Positions 18,988 to 27,873 of a DNA stretch of 47,387 nt are shown piece after piece. Every line of letters begins with the position of its first letter. Positions within the stretch are counted from its first letter, which is position 1. The position numbers and the translations under genes were made by a program. The notes beneath the pieces are model-generated. The model made no database searches, was not told the origin of the DNA, and was given only the letters and a program-made list of their open reading frames with translations. Source of the stretch: Sediminispirochaeta sp. (GTDB lineage Bacteria > Spirochaetota > Spirochaetia > B11-G9); the NCBI GenBank assembly GCA_024763455.1, contig JANTFL010000005.1, forward strand, positions 1 to 47,387, written 5' to 3'.

Positions 18988-20026
18988 GATTCTCAAAAAT
19001 ACTGTTGAATGAGTCCTCTATATCCGTAAAAATGTCAATCAGATCCGGGTCAAAATGTATCCCGGAACCCTTCTGTATAATGGATACGCTCTCTTCATGG
19101 GTAAATGGATCTTTATAGCTTCTTTTCATTCTAAGTGCATCATAGACGTCAGCCATGGCGACTATTCTGGCAGACAGGGGAATTTGAAACTCGGATATTC
19201 CAAAGGGGTATCCTGAACCGTTCCATTTTTCATGATGGAAGATGGCAATATCTTTTGCCATAGGATCGGGGTATGCCTGAAGGATGTAGGCGCCATTCTT
19301 GGTATGTTCCTTCATTATTATCCATTCTTTGTCATCCAATGGACCTTCTTTATTCAGAATGTCATCAGGGGTTCCGATCTTCCCTACATCATGCATCGGG
19401 GCAAGAAAGTGAATGTTTTCTATAAACTCTCTGTTGACTCCCTCATACCCTTTTTTGCCAAAAAGCTGCTCAGATAGAATTCTTGAGTATTCACCAACAC
19501 GCTTAATATGGTTCCCTGTATCATTATCTTTGAGTTTAGAAGCTTCCAGAAGACTGAGGAATGTATTTTGAAGCATAGCGCTATGCTCTTTGGAGATATC
19601 ATCGAACAGGGCACTATAGTATGAAGGTTTGCCGGGGGTTCCCGCTTCGAACAATGGTGTGATCATTATATTCACAATGACGGGAAGCCTGTTCCTGTTT
19701 TTCGATTCAAGACGGCCTTTGTAGGAAAATCCTTGTTCCGGGCTGGAAATCGAAGCTATAATACTGCCAAGTCTTTGCGTATCGATAAATGGGGTAAAAT
19801 CGGAAACCAGATTAACCGGCAGTGGCCGTTCCTCATCAATAAACAGCTCTCTGTATTTCCTGTTTTCCCAGAGAATATTAAGTTTTTTATCCAGGATAAC
19901 TGCAGGGATCAAACTGGATTTTAACCCTGTTCTCAACCCTTTGGGGATGGAGGTTTTTATCCTGGAATCTGATAACTGGGAAGAGAGAAGTTCTAGTCCG
20001 TCTGACTCACCATGTGCGGTTATCAT
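18974..20026 (-). CDS. HD-GYP phosphodiesterase with N-terminal PAS-like domain
   Basis: 350 residues. A PAS-like sensor region lies at about 35-148 ([20 protein letters not shown]). The HD-GYP domain (about 150-340) has HIKRVGEYS, the HD pair at 212-213 in [19 protein letters not shown]241, and [11 protein letters not shown] (264-274), so all metal ligands and the GYP signature are present. Such enzymes usually hydrolyse c-di-GMP. Its ATG overlaps the tsaB stop (ATGA, 20023-20026), so it is the last gene of the tsaE-tsaB operon. No transmembrane span is seen, so it is probably cytosolic. Confidence 0.9.
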   Translation of the reverse strand: MITAHGESDGLELLSSQLSDSRIKTSIPKGLRTGLKSSLIPAVILDKKLNILWENRKYRELFIDEERPLPVNLVSDFTPFIDTQRLGSIIASISSPEQGFSYKGRLESKNRNRLPVIVNIMITPLFEAGTPGKPSYYSALFDDISKEHSAMLQNTFLSLLEASKLKDNDTGNHIKRVGEYSRILSEQLFGKKGYEGVNREFIENIHFLAPMHDVGKIGTPDDILNKEGPLDDKEWIIMKEHTKNGAYILQAYPDPMAKDIAIFHHEKWNGSGYPFGISEFQIPLSARIVAMADVYDALRMKRSYKDPFTHEESVSIIQKGSGIHFDPDLIDIFTDIEDSFNSIFENLKDF

Positions 20027-20682
20027 CGTGTTATACCAATCTCAGCTTCGCTCTTTCTTAAGTAGAGAGGTCCCAATCCGTCCGGAGCAGGTCCGTTGAG
20101 TTCATACTTTTGCATGCCCAGGTTTATAAGGAACCGGGCGTTAGCCCGGTTCGCTGCAGGATCCAGCATGTATTTTTCATTTGATTCCTTATAGAAAAGA
20201 GATGCATCGGGACCAGTCAATAGAATCCTGTTATAGTTTTTTAGTTGTTCGATAATACTTTCTGCAGAACTATCAAGATAGTCGGTAATACGTTTACCTT
20301 TATGGTAAATTGCTGTATAAAAACGTTTTTTCCTTGCATCGATTACAGGGAGGACAACTCCGTCGAAGAAGTCAAATCCAAAAGCCATGGCATCCAGGGA
20401 AGGTACGGCAACCATGGGAATGCCGAGTGAAAACGAGATCCCTTTCGCCGTTGCCATACCTATTCTCAAACCGGTAAAAGAACCTGGTCCTTCTACACAG
20501 ACTACCAAATCCAACAGATCAATAGAAATCCCCGAAGAGTCAACAAGACTTTTAATCTCACCGGCCAGGTTTTCAGAGTGTTTGAATCCCTGCGAAATAA
20601 ACTTTTCAAAAAGACCGGTCTCAGTTTTTAATGCTATACTCAAGTTTCTTGATGAAGTATCGAAGGCTAAAATATTTACCAC
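20023..20682 (-). CDS. tsaB: tRNA threonylcarbamoyladenosine synthesis protein TsaB
   Basis: Inactive ASKHA-fold partner of TsaD; with TsaE it forms the complex that makes t6A37 in ANN-decoding tRNAs. 219 residues: ILAFDTSSRNLSIAL, LVVCVEGPGSFTGLRIGMATAKGISFSLGIPM, then VPSLDAMAF. Start is GTG (20680-20682) with GAGGGAG 4 nt upstream, overlapping the tsaE end by 7 nt. TsaD and TsaC are not in the window. Confidence 0.95.
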   Translation of the reverse strand: MVNILAFDTSSRNLSIALKTETGLFEKFISQGFKHSENLAGEIKSLVDSSGISIDLLDLVVCVEGPGSFTGLRIGMATAKGISFSLGIPMVAVPSLDAMAFGFDFFDGVVLPVIDARKKRFYTAIYHKGKRITDYLDSSAESIIEQLKNYNRILLTGPDASLFYKESNEKYMLDPAANRANARFLINLGMQKYELNGPAPDGLGPLYLRKSEAEIGITR

Positions 20683-21098
20683 TGTGCTCCCTCTATAGTA
20701 ATCTTCCTTGTTCCCCCATCCTCTAATGAAAAGGTAACTTCTATAGTCCTGTCCGGAAAGAAATCCTTGGCTTTTTCAGCCCACTCAACCACTGAAATTC
20801 CTTCTCCGTCCAGCATTTCCTCGGGTCCAATCATTTCAAACTCCTCTATGCTGTCGATACGGTAGAGATCCATGTGATAAAGGGTAAGGTTTCCGGAGTA
20901 CTCTGAAATAATGGTAAATGAGGGGCTTGTTATGTTTTCATTGATTCCGAGAGCTCTCGCTATTCCCTTTACGAAGGTAGTTTTCCCCGCGCCTAGAGTA
21001 CCATGAAGTGATAGTATGTCTCCTGCTTGCAGTTCTGCACCTACCTTTTCTCCCGCATTAATAGTTTCTTCGGCAGTGTACGTTGTAAAGGTTTTCAG
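20676..21098 (-). CDS. tsaE: tRNA threonylcarbamoyladenosine ATPase TsaE, apparent CTG start
   Basis: P-loop ATPase of the t6A complex. Translating upstream of the first in-frame ATG (20873) keeps an open frame to 21113 and contains the essential family sequence: LSLHGTLGAGKTTFVKGIA (Walker A), NITSPSFTII and YHMDLYRIDS, then VEWAEKAKDFFP. The ATG therefore cannot be the start. The frame upstream has no ATG, GTG or TTG. The best start is CTG at 21096-21098, with GAGGAAG placed correctly and the CTGA quartet overlapping the stop of the upstream 89-aa gene. That gives 140 residues, a normal TsaE length. Confidence 0.9.
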   Translation of the reverse strand: MKTFTTYTAEETINAGEKVGAELQAGDILSLHGTLGAGKTTFVKGIARALGINENITSPSFTIISEYSGNLTLYHMDLYRIDSIEEFEMIGPEEMLDGEGISVVEWAEKAKDFFPDRTIEVTFSLEDGGTRKITIEGAQW

Positions 21099-21364
21099 CG
21101 TATCTTCCTCTTTTTATCAAGAGCCAGAAGATACTTTTGAATGGATTCCCTTACTGGGAGCAGAGGGTAGTCCAGATCTTCTTTCTTTATAGTAACAATA
21201 ATATCTTTGTTGCCGAGGGCATTATGTTCCAGGGAGAAATCAAAGGGTATTTCTACATTTTTTGAAAACCTTTTATCCTCAAAAACAGCAACTCCGGAGA
21301 AGTCTTCCCTGTAGTGAAGCGGGATATCCTTTTTAAGAATATTTCTTATCTCTAATAAGTCCAT
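21095..21364 (-). CDS. Small protein of unknown function, first gene of the tsaE-tsaB operon
   Basis: 89 residues, charged, no signal peptide or membrane span, ending in a basic tail KKRKIR. I do not recognise a family. The start ATG lies 6 nt after a strong -10 box and has no Shine-Dalgarno, so the mRNA may be leaderless. Its TGA overlaps the CTG start of tsaE. The coupling supports it as a real gene although its role is unknown. Confidence 0.72.
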   Translation of the reverse strand: MDLLEIRNILKKDIPLHYREDFSGVAVFEDKRFSKNVEIPFDFSLEHNALGNKDIIVTIKKEDLDYPLLPVRESIQKYLLALDKKRKIR

Positions 21365-21370
21365 ATACTA

Positions 21371-21399
21371 CTTATATGAGAAAAAATGTGAATCGTCAA
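21371..21399 (-). promoter_or_regulatory. Sigma-70 promoter of the 89-aa/tsaE/tsaB/HD-GYP operon
   Basis: On the minus strand TTGACG (21399-21394), exactly 17 nt, TATAAG (21376-21371). Each box is one mismatch from consensus. The start codon begins 6 nt after the -10 box, so the predicted transcription start is at or within a base or two of the A of ATG. Confidence 0.7.
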
Positions 21400-21408
21400 C
21401 ATTAAAGC

Positions 21409-22515
21409 TTATAAATCATATATGTAGGCATTAATTTTGTTTATATTTTCTCTGGTGACCTTGGTAAACTGGACATGCATAATGCCTCCGACCGGTCTGA
21501 TTCTTGCAACGGATTTTACCTTCCCGAAGGCATAGACTTTTTGTCCGTGTACGGTTTCGAACTCAAGTTTCATGAGCTCCCCCTGCCCGAGAGGGTAGGT
21601 GCTCCTCAAAGAGCAGCCCCCTGCAGATACATCAAGAATGGTAGCGAGCGCTCCGCTTTTTGTATCCACAATTGCCTTTTTCTGCTGGTTTTTTCCGAAG
21701 CCGGTTGTTACAATTCTTATTGCATACATATATGCAGGTTTATCGAGCTGTTTCCGCCTAAATCGCCTCTGCTGTGCCTGATGTATACTCTTGGAGTGCT
21801 GAAGGAAAAGGGAAGGAATCCCTCTTATATTATTGTAACCGGAAACCTTGGAGCTGAAAGAATAGCCCTGACCGTTGCTCTTCCAGAAAAAAACCAGTAC
21901 CTTTGTTCCCTTTCTCCACCGGATCTGGTTTCCATGTTCATCGGTAGGAATCCTCGCTCCCAGGTAATTGCTTAGATTCGAGGTAACCATGGATGGGTAT
22001 CTGACCCCTCCGGGAGTTGAAATATTCAATTTCTGCCCCGGCTTAAGCTGTTTCGTTCCCGTCATGATCTGTTTTTTTTCAGAATTGAGTTCTACCTTCT
22101 GTTTAATCCGGTAAAGGATAAGTTTCTGCCCCTCTTTTACATTTGGATCTGCAATATCTTCCTCTACACGGGCAAGGGCTTTATGCAGAGTGGAGTTGAG
22201 GGTTTCGGTATTCTTTAGAAGATTGTATGGATACTTAACTTTATAAAGTTTAATAAGAAATTCCAGGGTACGTATTTCCGCTTTCGTAAATCCTAACGCA
22301 GCAGCCCTTCTTCTGAAAACCTTCTTTTTATAGGCCCCTCTGCTGTTGGAGGAGCTTCTTGAAGAGGTAGACCTTCTGCTTGTTGAGGTCGTTGAAGATC
22401 TTCCGCTTAGTATAATGAATGCAAAAAATGCGACAAGCAGTCCAATACCTACATAGATTGAGGTTGTATTACCTTTTTTGATTGTTGGAATTGTTGTTGC
22501 TAGAAGATAAAACAC
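21409..22515 (-). CDS. Membrane-anchored PilZ-domain protein (predicted c-di-GMP receptor)
   Basis: 368 residues. One N-terminal transmembrane segment (about 17-37, YVGIGLLVAFFAFIILSG), a Ser/Arg/Thr-rich linker (40-60), a middle region of about 170 residues, and a C-terminal PilZ domain (about 245-365) with an Arg-rich RRFRRK leader and the DVSAGGCSL motif that matches D/NxSxxG. PilZ proteins bind c-di-GMP and often tune flagellar motors. Start is GTG (22513-22515) with AGGAG 6 nt upstream. It ends the flaG-fliD-(295 aa)-PilZ run, 3 nt after the preceding gene. Confidence 0.85.
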   Translation of the reverse strand: MFYLLATTIPTIKKGNTTSIYVGIGLLVAFFAFIILSGRSSTTSTSRRSTSSRSSSNSRGAYKKKVFRRRAAALGFTKAEIRTLEFLIKLYKVKYPYNLLKNTETLNSTLHKALARVEEDIADPNVKEGQKLILYRIKQKVELNSEKKQIMTGTKQLKPGQKLNISTPGGVRYPSMVTSNLSNYLGARIPTDEHGNQIRWRKGTKVLVFFWKSNGQGYSFSSKVSGYNNIRGIPSLFLQHSKSIHQAQQRRFRRKQLDKPAYMYAIRIVTTGFGKNQQKKAIVDTKSGALATILDVSAGGCSLRSTYPLGQGELMKLEFETVHGQKVYAFGKVKSVARIRPVGGIMHVQFTKVTRENINKINAYIYDL

Positions 22516-22518
22516 TTC

Positions 22519-23406
22519 TTACTCCTGGTTACTTTCTATTAATGAAATAAATCCCCGCAGAGTGTCAATCTTGGGTACTATCTCGTATTCAAGGAGATCC
22601 CCTATAAGTACAGTATCGGAAGAATCGAAGGCTTCGGCAAGTTCTTTTAGTACGCTGTTAAATCCTGTATAGAAACTGTCAAGATTTTCATCCCCCAATG
22701 TAATACTGCTAAAATCGAGATTGTTTATATCTTTAAGGATAGAAAGCACCCTCACTACGGTTTGAGACAGTTCTATAAAGGCAAGAACTGCATTAAAAGC
22801 CTCCTTGTCTTTTCCTGTCTGGAGTAGAATTGATACATCTGAAATACCGGGGATCAGATCTTTCAAAGCTGCGGCAGTTGTTGTCAGTGTTTTAACGGGG
22901 CTTGTTACCTCCTGAACCCTTTTTTGAAGAAGAAAGGATATCCTTTCAAGAAGCTCCTTGAGTTCAGGGGCTTTGAGTTGATTTTCACTCTCTGTCAGTT
23001 CTATGAACTGTTTGGAATAAAGTTTTTCCTCCCCCTGGGAGAAGAAATAGTCCAGAGAGCCGGCAATTATTTCTCTGTCTTTGAGAAGATCTCTGCAGAG
23101 GGCATTATTTCCTGTTTCAGCAGCTTTATCCAACATTGAAATATACTGATACACGACTTGAAGATCTTCCACATACTTTTCCAAATGTGAAATAGCAGTA
23201 ATATCTAGCTTTTTTACTGATTGAATCTCCTTTTTCCCCCAATTTTCAGGGAGGTCAATTCGTGCATGTTCTCCATCGATGAGAAGTTCCTTTAAATACA
23301 TTTTTGACTCTGAAAGCCAGCTCTCTATTTGAGGGAGGATTTCTTCAAGATACTTTTCCTTTTCGAAAGTTACATCAAGTGCAGTGCTGTTTACAGAAAT
23401 TTCCAT
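22519..23406 (-). CDS. Helical protein of unknown function between fliD and a PilZ gene
   Basis: 295 residues, almost wholly helical and acidic, without signal peptide or membrane span. No family recognised. It starts 17 nt after fliD with GGAGAT as ribosome site, and is followed after 3 nt by the PilZ gene. In many bacteria the gene after fliD is the flagellin chaperone fliS; this product is far longer than FliS (about 130) and has no visible FliS signature. A role linked to flagellar export or to the PilZ protein is inferred from position only. Confidence 0.75.
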   Translation of the reverse strand: MEISVNSTALDVTFEKEKYLEEILPQIESWLSESKMYLKELLIDGEHARIDLPENWGKKEIQSVKKLDITAISHLEKYVEDLQVVYQYISMLDKAAETGNNALCRDLLKDREIIAGSLDYFFSQGEEKLYSKQFIELTESENQLKAPELKELLERISFLLQKRVQEVTSPVKTLTTTAAALKDLIPGISDVSILLQTGKDKEAFNAVLAFIELSQTVVRVLSILKDINNLDFSSITLGDENLDSFYTGFNSVLKELAEAFDSSDTVLIGDLLEYEIVPKIDTLRGFISLIESNQE

Positions 23407-23423
23407 TAATTTATCTCCGGTAT

Positions 23424-25415
23424 TTATTTATTACTGTTATTACTGAAATTATCGATTGCTTTCGAACTGTCCTGAAGGCTTTGGAGAGCACCTTCCATTT
23501 TTCCGTACTTTATTTTAAGGAGTTGTTCTTTGCTGTCCAGGTCAGATTTCATTGCCAGGATATCATTATCTATTCTTGAAACTCTTCCGTCTATGCTGGA
23601 TATCCTGGAAGCGATGACTCCTCCTACTTTTGTATAGACGCCGATATAATTATCCATGGCGTAGGCCACGCCTGTATCCACGATGAGGTCTTGATCGGTA
23701 TCATTGCCGAATAATTCCTGTATTGCAGGGATATCATCTTTCAACAGATTGTCCAGCTTGGTTTCATCTATCTCCAGGTACCCTCTCAATTTGGTTCTGT
23801 CTATTCCTGTCCCAAAACCTCCGGAGTTGGTCGATATACCGATTTGTGACAACAGATTGAGTTCACGTCCTTTTGAAGTGGGGTAGGATGCCATGGCTAT
23901 CTGCTGAAGTCTGTTTTTCATTTGGGAAAACGTGATATCCCCCTGGAACATGCCGAGTCGTTCTTTCGCTTTTGCTTTTTCATCATCAGAGAGGTAGTCT
24001 ATTTCGCTGATGACAGCTGAATCGTTGCTGCTCAGTATCTGAATTTCTTTGAGCAGCTGGTTATAGCTGCCTACAAAAGAGATTATACTATTTTTTATAT
24101 ATTCTCTGTCTGGTTCAATGTTGAGGGTTACGTTCCGGGGACTTGTGTTGTGCAGCTCCAGGGTAACACCCTCTATCAAATCATCTATGCTGTTTTCAGG
24201 ACGTTTTATCTCAACGCCCTCTAAAAACACAACAGCATCGCCTGCTTCATCAACCGGATTTGCCGGGGTAAAATCTCCTCGTGCAGAGGGGTTGTATGCC
24301 TTTATGTTTTCTATGGTGATTCTTCGGAAAGAATTGGCATTGTTTATTGTCAGGCTGTTTAAGGTATTCGCTATATCCGAGGCCGGGATGGAAAAGTGCT
24401 GTACCGTTTCAGTATCCTTCAGAGGAGGAAGCCCTTCGGAGGTGTTCAGTTTGAGTACATCAAGGGTATCCTTAATCTCCGGTTTAGGAGGAGGTGTCCA
24501 TTTCGGCAGCTGTACTCTGCTTGCTGCATCGTCTATGGTAATCCCTTCGAATGTAACGGATCCTGGAGACTCAAGCGCAGGTCCCGGGGGAGGCGAGGGT
24601 TCCGGTTGCTGACGTCTGTCAATATTTTCGATTACAACATCGTATTCAAATACAAAACCTTTTTCAAGTTTAAAGGGGGGATTGAAGGGGATCGTGGCTT
24701 CTTTCAGCGGGTCAACAGTCAGTTTACCGTCAGAAAGGGTAAAACTTCCCTTAGGGGAGACAAGGTTTTCTTTCAGCTCCAGCTCCCTGCTGCTTGTATT
24801 AAGTTTTTTTACCAGACCTGTTTCTATACCCAGGTCAAGAGAGTCGTCACGGAGCACAAGTTTGTTCTTTGCACCTGTTTTTGTAGATTCGAGAAGCAGG
24901 ACCTGGGATTGTTCAGTATCCTGAAGGAGCTTTCCTCTGACAAGTCCATTACTTCTTCTGTTGAGGAGAGCGGTAAAATCGGAAATCCTTCCCCCGTTAT
25001 AGTGGAAGGAAACTTCCTTTTCCCCCACTTTAAAGGTATATTTGCCTTCGGGAACTTTGAAATCCCTGGATAACGGAGCCGAAAGGAATCTGTCCCGTGT
25101 GGCAAGCTGTGCTACACGGATGTCAAACGATTCGTTTACAGCCTGTCTCGTTGCTGTAGCTGTCAGCACACTTTCATCCGTAGAGTTTGCTTTGTGTTCT
25201 TTAAAAGGATTTTGAAAGCCGTAGAGGGTCTTTGCGGTGTCTTTGAATTTCCCCATAAGGCGATTGAGATCCTGCCAGACCTCTTTTTTACTCGCGAACG
25301 TCTTTTTTGAATCTTCAAGCCTGTTAAGAGGTATCCGCTCAACCTCCATCAGCTTTTTAATCATTTCGTCAGTGTTATACTTGCTGGTTACACCGGGGAT
25401 TACAAAATCAGACAT
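23424..25415 (-). CDS. fliD: Flagellar cap protein FliD (hook-associated protein 2)
   Basis: Exported filament cap that folds flagellin at the tip. 663 residues. N-terminal SDFVIPGVTSKYNTDEMIKKLMEVERIPLNRLE and the VWQDLNRLMGKFKDTAKTLYGF segment are typical, as is the C-terminal coiled D0 region ASRISSIDGRVSRIDNDI...LLKIKYGKMEGALQSLQ. A Pro-rich stretch (QPEPSPPPGPA, about 270-282) interrupts the variable central part. Ribosome site AGGAAG before the ATG. Preceded by flaG. Confidence 0.95.
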   Translation of the reverse strand: MSDFVIPGVTSKYNTDEMIKKLMEVERIPLNRLEDSKKTFASKKEVWQDLNRLMGKFKDTAKTLYGFQNPFKEHKANSTDESVLTATATRQAVNESFDIRVAQLATRDRFLSAPLSRDFKVPEGKYTFKVGEKEVSFHYNGGRISDFTALLNRRSNGLVRGKLLQDTEQSQVLLLESTKTGAKNKLVLRDDSLDLGIETGLVKKLNTSSRELELKENLVSPKGSFTLSDGKLTVDPLKEATIPFNPPFKLEKGFVFEYDVVIENIDRRQQPEPSPPPGPALESPGSVTFEGITIDDAASRVQLPKWTPPPKPEIKDTLDVLKLNTSEGLPPLKDTETVQHFSIPASDIANTLNSLTINNANSFRRITIENIKAYNPSARGDFTPANPVDEAGDAVVFLEGVEIKRPENSIDDLIEGVTLELHNTSPRNVTLNIEPDREYIKNSIISFVGSYNQLLKEIQILSSNDSAVISEIDYLSDDEKAKAKERLGMFQGDITFSQMKNRLQQIAMASYPTSKGRELNLLSQIGISTNSGGFGTGIDRTKLRGYLEIDETKLDNLLKDDIPAIQELFGNDTDQDLIVDTGVAYAMDNYIGVYTKVGGVIASRISSIDGRVSRIDNDILAMKSDLDSKEQLLKIKYGKMEGALQSLQDSSKAIDNFSNNSNK

Positions 25416-25433
25416 TCTACTTCCTGTCTTCCC

Positions 25434-25817
25434 CTATATCTCCTTATCGAACAGAAGACCGATAACCTCCTTCATCCTTAAATGAAGCTTAACGATATCT
25501 TCAGGGGGAATCTCTTTAATAACCTTATCGGTACGGCTGTCAACCACCTTTACAATAACCTCGTTGAGCTCTTTGTTCACAGAGAATCTAAGTTCCCTGT
25601 CAAACATGGATGAGATGTGTGTTATTTCTTTTAAGTAACTTTCGATTTGTTTTTTCGAGATAGCCTTACGCTCACTCTCTTTCTTAAGAATTTTCCCAAA
25701 TTCTTCTTTGCTCCGGGCTATCTTCGCAGCCTGATTATCCAACGGTGTTGTTTCCTGGGTATATGCACCCCTGGAGAATGCAGGAAGTACATTGATTTTT
25801 CCTGACTCCATATTCAA
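25434..25817 (-). CDS. flaG: FlaG-family flagellar protein
   Basis: 127 residues. The C-terminal FlaG domain is clear: ELRFSVNKELNEVIVKVVDSRTDKVIKEIPPEDIVKLHLRMKE-type sequence (about 68-115). FlaG affects filament length in several bacteria. The gene starts with GGAGG directly after the T-run of the flagellin terminator. It leads the flaG-fliD-PilZ run. Confidence 0.92.
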   Translation of the reverse strand: MNMESGKINVLPAFSRGAYTQETTPLDNQAAKIARSKEEFGKILKKESERKAISKKQIESYLKEITHISSMFDRELRFSVNKELNEVIVKVVDSRTDKVIKEIPPEDIVKLHLRMKEVIGLLFDKEI

Positions 25818-25821
25818 CCTC

Positions 25822-25857
25822 CAAAAAGAAACGGGAGAGGGGCGCGACCCCTCCCGC
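25822..25857 (-). terminator. Intrinsic terminator after the proximal flagellin gene
   Basis: On the minus strand CGGGAGGGG, loop TCGCG, CCCCTCTCCCG (with a 2-nt bulge) followed by TTTCTTTTT. The stem occupies 25832-25856. It sits between the flagellin stop and the flaG ribosome site, separating abundant flagellin mRNA from flaG-fliD. Confidence 0.88.
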
Positions 25858-25917
25858 AGATAACAATGATAAGATAACGTCCAGAAATCTTATCGACACT
25901 ACCAGAACGGAATAAAG

Positions 25918-26769
25918 TTAAAGTAACTTTAGTACAGACTGGGGTTCAGTGTTGGCCTGAGCCAGCATAGCTGTACCAGCCTGAACAAGAATCTGGTTCT
26001 TTGTGTACTGTACCATTTCATCGGCCATGTCCACGTCCCTGATTCTTGATTCTGCAGCTTGCAGATTTTCTGCTGCGATTGCAACGCCCTTCGAAGCCAT
26101 CTCAAAACGATTCTGATAGGCACCGAGATCAGCTCTCTGCTTGGAAACCTGCTTTAACGCACTATCAACAATTCCTATTGCCTGATTGGAAGACTCAACT
26201 GAGGAGATTGCTATCGTTCCTGTATCGCCCTGTACTCCCTGGAGTCCAAGTGCCTGAGCTGTCATTGTTCCAATGTAGACCCTTTCACTCTGATCCATGT
26301 TCGCACCAACCTGGAACTGCATAATGCCGTTAGTTGCAGAGTCTTTGGCGAAGTTACCGGTAAGCATGTTCATGCCGTTAAACTGGGCATGTGAAGCAAT
26401 TCTGTTTACTTCGTCTACAAGCTGAGAAACCTCAACCTGAATCTGCATTCGGTCTTCGTCGGAGTAAACACCGTTGGCTGACTGAACAGCAAGTTCTCTT
26501 ACACGGTGAAGTATATCCTGTGTTTCCTGCAGATATCCTTCTGTTGTCTGAATAAATGAAACACCATTTTGAATGTTTCTCTTTGCCTGATTCAAACCCC
26601 GGATCTGACCCCTGAGTTTTTCGGATACTGCGAGACCAGAGGCATCATCGCCGCCTCTGTTGATGCGCATACCTGAGCTAAGTTTTTCAATGTTCTTCTG
26701 AACTGCTCCATTACGAACATTGAGGCTTCTGCTGGCATACAACGCACTCATGTTGTGATTAATAATCAT
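25918..26769 (-). CDS. flaB: Flagellin, FlaB-type filament core protein (proximal copy)
   Basis: 283 residues beginning [18 protein letters not shown]-terminal D0/D1: [53 protein letters not shown] sequence. C-terminal: [34 protein letters not shown]. The short middle is typical of spirochaete FlaB, which polymerises in the periplasm. The open frame extends 19 codons further upstream but AGGAGGG before 26769 and the MIINHN start conserved with the second copy fix this start. A second flagellin lies 241 bp upstream on the same strand. Confidence 0.97.
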   Translation of the reverse strand: MIINHNMSALYASRSLNVRNGAVQKNIEKLSSGMRINRGGDDASGLAVSEKLRGQIRGLNQAKRNIQNGVSFIQTTEGYLQETQDILHRVRELAVQSANGVYSDEDRMQIQVEVSQLVDEVNRIASHAQFNGMNMLTGNFAKDSATNGIMQFQVGANMDQSERVYIGTMTAQALGLQGVQGDTGTIAISSVESSNQAIGIVDSALKQVSKQRADLGAYQNRFEMASKGVAIAAENLQAAESRIRDVDMADEMVQYTKNQILVQAGTAMLAQANTEPQSVLKLL

Positions 26770-26773
26770 ATAA

Positions 26774-26791
26774 AACCCTCCTTGATAGGTT
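26774..26791 (-). promoter_or_regulatory. Candidate CsrA-binding hairpin overlapping the Shine-Dalgarno of the proximal flagellin
   Basis: Minus-strand RNA AACCU-AUCAAGGA-GGGUU: a 5-bp stem (one G-U pair) with AAGGA in the loop. The GGA and the 3' arm are the ribosome site, so binding by CsrA would block initiation. Confidence 0.5.
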
Positions 26792-26794
26792 AAA

Positions 26795-26811
26795 AAGGCA
26801 TCCTTTGCCTT
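26795..26811 (-). promoter_or_regulatory. Candidate upstream CsrA-binding hairpin in the proximal flagellin leader
   Basis: Minus-strand RNA AAGGC-AAAGGAU-GCCUU: perfect 5-bp stem with AGGAU in the loop, the core of the CsrA consensus. It lies 3 nt 5' of the second hairpin, a two-site arrangement like that on the Bacillus subtilis hag leader. Confidence 0.6.
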
Positions 26812-26891
26812 AGTCGTGAATGTCACCAGGAAGAAAACAGAAGATCCATAGAGCGCGCCTCTTCTGCCCCGTTCATTTCTTCCTTTTTACG

Positions 26892-26931
26892 AGGAAACAA
26901 TCTCGACCTGCTTTTTTAGGGCAGATCGAGA
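26892..26931 (-). terminator. Strong stem-loop between the two flagellin genes, possible partial terminator
   Basis: On the minus strand an 11-bp stem (TCTCGATCTGC with GCAGGTCGAGA, one G-U pair) and a 9-nt A-rich loop, followed by TTGTTTCC. The U-tract is imperfect. It may end distal-flagellin transcripts incompletely or protect a processed 3' end. I see no promoter for the proximal flagellin downstream of it. Confidence 0.5.
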
Positions 26932-27010
26932 ATTCCCATCGCACTGCCATTCCTCTTAAGGAGAGTGGTATTTCAAAGATCAACGGTTACTATATAAAGA
27001 GTATAACTCT

Positions 27011-27871
27011 CTATCGCAATAACTGCAAGACTCCTTGAGTTTTTGCATTCGCCTGAGCCAGCATAGCTGTACCGGCCTGTACAAGGATCTGATTCTTTGT
27101 AAACTGAACCATCTCATCGGCCATATCAACGTCCCTGATTCTCGATTCAGCAGCCTGCATATTTTCGGCTCCGACGTTTATTCCTACAATAGCATGTTCC
27201 AGCCTGTTCTGATAAGCACCAAGATCTGCACGCTGTTTGCTGACTTTCTTTAAAGCCATGTCAATAACACCGATACTCTGATTGGCCTGCTCCGGAGATG
27301 CAATAGAGATCATCTCTTCTGTTCCGACGTTTCGAATACCGAGACCCTTGGAAGTCATTGTTCCTATATAGACCCTCTCTCTCTGATCCATATTTGCGCC
27401 GATGTGCAGCCACATGGATGCGGTTATGGTATTCTCTCCTGTTTCAACTGCAAACCTGCCGGTCAGCATGTTCATTCCGTTGAATTGAGCATGGGAAGAA
27501 ATCCTGTCAACCTCGTCTACGAGCTGGCTTACTTCTACCATTATCTGCATTCTGTCTTCATCGGTGTAGATACCATTTGCAGATTGAACAGCCAGTTCCC
27601 TCATCCTGTGGAGGATATCCTGTGTTTCCTGCAGATATCCCTCTGTGGTCTGGATAAACGATACGCCGTTTGCTGCATTTCTTGATGCCTGTTTTAAACC
27701 TCTGATCTGAGCTCTCATTTTTTCAGATACAGCAAGTCCCGATGCATCGTCACCGGCTCTGTTGATCCTGAGTCCTGATGACAACTTCTCCATGTTTTTG
27801 GCTGTGTTGTTGTTCATGACACTCAGTCTGTTTCGAGCGAAGATTGCGCTCATGTTGTGGTTAATAATCAT
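27011..27871 (-). CDS. flaB: Flagellin, FlaB-type filament core protein (distal copy)
   Basis: 286 residues, [18 protein letters not shown]..., closely similar to the neighbouring flagellin over the N-terminal and C-terminal thirds ([45 protein letters not shown]) and divergent in the short centre. The start at 27871, not the longer frame to 27931, is supported by GGAGGAAAC directly upstream. A sigma-28-like promoter lies about 180 nt upstream, giving an unusually long leader with two GGA-loop hairpins. Confidence 0.97.
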   Translation of the reverse strand: MIINHNMSAIFARNRLSVMNNNTAKNMEKLSSGLRINRAGDDASGLAVSEKMRAQIRGLKQASRNAANGVSFIQTTEGYLQETQDILHRMRELAVQSANGIYTDEDRMQIMVEVSQLVDEVDRISSHAQFNGMNMLTGRFAVETGENTITASMWLHIGANMDQRERVYIGTMTSKGLGIRNVGTEEMISIASPEQANQSIGVIDMALKKVSKQRADLGAYQNRLEHAIVGINVGAENMQAAESRIRDVDMADEMVQFTKNQILVQAGTAMLAQANAKTQGVLQLLR

Positions 27872-27873
27872 CT

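Noticed and set aside
24396..25073. Plus-strand frame of 225 codons opposite fliD
   Set aside because: Antisense to fliD, no promoter, no ribosome site, low-complexity basic product.
26770..26826. Longer N-terminus for the proximal flagellin (start at 26826)
   Set aside because: Flagellins start at MIINHN; the strong Shine-Dalgarno and leader hairpins lie within this extension.
26039..27871. Direct repeat or recent insertion suggested by near-identical segments
   Set aside because: The similarity is explained by two paralogous flagellin genes conserved at their ends; no insertion-sequence ends or target duplications are seen.
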